From Mariniflexile jejuense (GTDB lineage: Bacteria > Bacteroidota > Bacteroidia > Flavobacteriales > Flavobacteriaceae): DNA of 64,000 bases. The DNA is taken from contig NZ_JBHTJI010000022.1 of NCBI RefSeq assembly GCF_042675665.1, positions 186,001-250,000 of the forward strand, written 5' to 3'. The translations under genes were made by a program, and so were the position numbers. The first letter of the stretch is position 1, and each line of letters starts with the position of its first letter. The notes below the pieces were generated by a model. It did no database searches and was not told where the DNA came from. It saw only the letters and a program-made list of their open reading frames with translations. This document shows, piece by piece, positions 62,922 to 64,000 of this stretch.

Positions 62922-64000
62922 ATGAATTTATATATAAAAAAAATAAGCTTCCTTTTTCTTTCACTAGTGCTAGTTTTTTCGGCTTGTGAAACAGAGGAAA
63001 GTATAGAAATAACATCACCAGAGCCTGCTTTGGTTTTACAAGAACCAGGTATTAGTAATGTGTTTCTAAATTTTGGAACACCAGCAAATTCTGCAATTAC
63101 CTTATCTTGGAATGATAATTTAACTGAAAGCTCTTCATATTCTATCGAAATGGCTTTAGATTCTGAATTTACTTCAATTGTAAACTTAGGTACTGCAAGT
63201 TCAAATTCATTTTCAATAAGTGTTGCTGCTTTAAATACTGCTATTAGAAATGCTGGTGCTGTTAACTTTAGTGATATTGCTATTTATCTAAGAGTTAATG
63301 CAGGAGGCACAATGAGTAATGCTGTTCAGTATTTAGTAACTACGTATCCTACGCAAGCACCTCAAATAACAAGTCCAACAGCTAGTGCTCCTTTTGTATT
63401 ATCTATAGGAACTTCTGGTCAAACAGCTATAACAATTAATTGGACAGATGCCGTTTTAACATCTACTTTAGGCGTTGATGTAAATTACACCATTGAAGCT
63501 GCTGCTGCAGGTACAAATTTTGCTGCTCCAGTATTAATTGGAAGTGTTAAAAACAATACATCTGTAACAGCAACACATGCAGATTTTAATGCTGTAGCAA
63601 TTGGTATTGGTTTATCTCCTACTGTAGCAGGAAATATGGCTATTAGAGTTATTGCAAAAATTACAAATTCTAACGGTAATGTTTTAGAAAGAATTTCAAC
63701 ACCTGTTACAATATCTGTTACACCTTATCTTGCAACTTTCCCTAATTTATATATGGTTGGAGATGCTACTACACCTGGGTGGGACAATAACAATAACAAC
63801 ACACCTATGTTTAGAAATCAAGATGTTCCAAATGCCTATGTTTTCACAGGGTACTTTAAAGCTGGAGCATTTAAACTTTTACAAACTAAAGGACAGTGGC
63901 AACCGCAATGGGGTACTAATGGTGGTTCTTCATTAGCTGTAAATTTAGGTAGTGGATCAGATCCAGGAACATTCAATGTAGCTACTGCTGGTTATTATAC
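62922..64000 (+). CDS. Second SusE/SusF-like lipoprotein, 3' end outside window
   Basis: The frame opens at ATG 62922 (MNLYIKKISFLFLSLVLVFS with lipobox Cys22 in FSACETEE) and runs off the window open, about 359 codons. It has a SusE-type N-terminal domain, a second Ig-like module (SPTASAPFVLSIGTSGQTAI) and a copy of the module LYMVGDATTPGWDNNNNNTP that closely resembles the one in the preceding gene, including WQPQWGTN. It is therefore a paralogue by tandem duplication, with one more N-terminal module. Confidence 0.88.
   Translation, partial: MNLYIKKISFLFLSLVLVFSACETEESIEITSPEPALVLQEPGISNVFLNFGTPANSAITLSWNDNLTESSSYSIEMALDSEFTSIVNLGTASSNSFSISVAALNTAIRNAGAVNFSDIAIYLRVNAGGTMSNAVQYLVTTYPTQAPQITSPTASAPFVLSIGTSGQTAITINWTDAVLTSTLGVDVNYTIEAAAAGTNFAAPVLIGSVKNNTSVTATHADFNAVAIGIGLSPTVAGNMAIRVIAKITNSNGNVLERISTPVTISVTPYLATFPNLYMVGDATTPGWDNNNNNTPMFRNQDVPNAYVFTGYFKAGAFKLLQTKGQWQPQWGTNGGSSLAVNLGSGSDPGTFNVATAGYY

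Overview
The window is a stretch of chromosome from a low-GC Bacteroidota, almost certainly a (marine) Flavobacteriaceae member. The evidence is consistent throughout: SusC/SusD/SusE-type outer-membrane genes, a type IX secretion C-terminal domain, Bacteroidota-only families (DUF4290, DUF2911, START-like, ResB-CcsA fusion), promoters of the TTTG/TAnnTTTG type and no Shine-Dalgarno signals. Genus cannot be read from the sequence. No insertion sequence, prophage, integrase, CRISPR array or rRNA was seen.

Layout. (1) 1-6009, minus strand: a tightly overlapping seven-gene operon, TetR regulator, ABC1/UbiB-like kinase, flavin reductase, SDR-DUF2867 protein, a 44-residue DUF2256 zinc-ribbon-like protein (TTG start), DASH cryptochrome and a second photolyase-like protein cut by the window edge. 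It looks like a light or photodamage response unit. (2) 6118-9468: esterase, DUF1003 and DUF2911 proteins, and an XRE regulator paired with a small membrane protein. (3) 9573-14880, minus: operon of PIG-L deacetylase, a 36-residue one-helix protein, an SSS symporter and a Gfo/Idh/MocA oxidoreductase. (4) 15077-19584, minus: housekeeping cluster corA, small MscS, Maf, UbiA prenyltransferase, KdsC-like HAD, DUF2520. (5) 19723-24717: truncated haemoglobin, ResB-CcsA cytochrome c maturation fusion, small basic protein, DM13 lipoprotein, HAD phosphatase.

(6) 24925-29521, plus: the most unusual locus, a four-gene operon encoding a RuBisCO-like protein with an almost complete RuBisCO active site, a DUF1537 acid-sugar kinase, an Asp/Glu-racemase-fold protein lacking its second catalytic cysteine, and a bile-acid:sodium-symporter-family transporter. 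It reads as uptake, phosphorylation and C-C bond chemistry on an unidentified sugar acid. (7) 29612-38911: murA (with Asp in place of the fosfomycin-target Cys), DUF4290, DUF493, a P-loop ATPase, recQ, fmt, HU, YqgE, an HTH-membrane fusion regulator, a class IV aminotransferase and a START-like protein, followed by tRNA-Met (39043-39116).

(8) 39181-64000: a large carbohydrate locus. On the minus strand lie galT, galK, a GH2 beta-galactosidase, a secreted GH53 galactanase, two GH13 enzymes, GH97, GH65 phosphorylase, beta-phosphoglucomutase, an SLC45-like MFS transporter and a LacI regulator. Divergently, on the plus strand, lie susC, susD and two tandem SusE-like lipoproteins, the last running off the window. 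GH13/GH97 cut alpha-glucans, the MFS carrier imports maltose, GH65 phosphorolyses it to glucose and beta-glucose 1-phosphate, and PgmB makes glucose 6-phosphate. The GH53-GH2-GalK-GalT arm would take beta-1,4-galactan to glucose-1-phosphate by the Leloir route. A perfect LacI-type palindrome sits in the susC promoter region.
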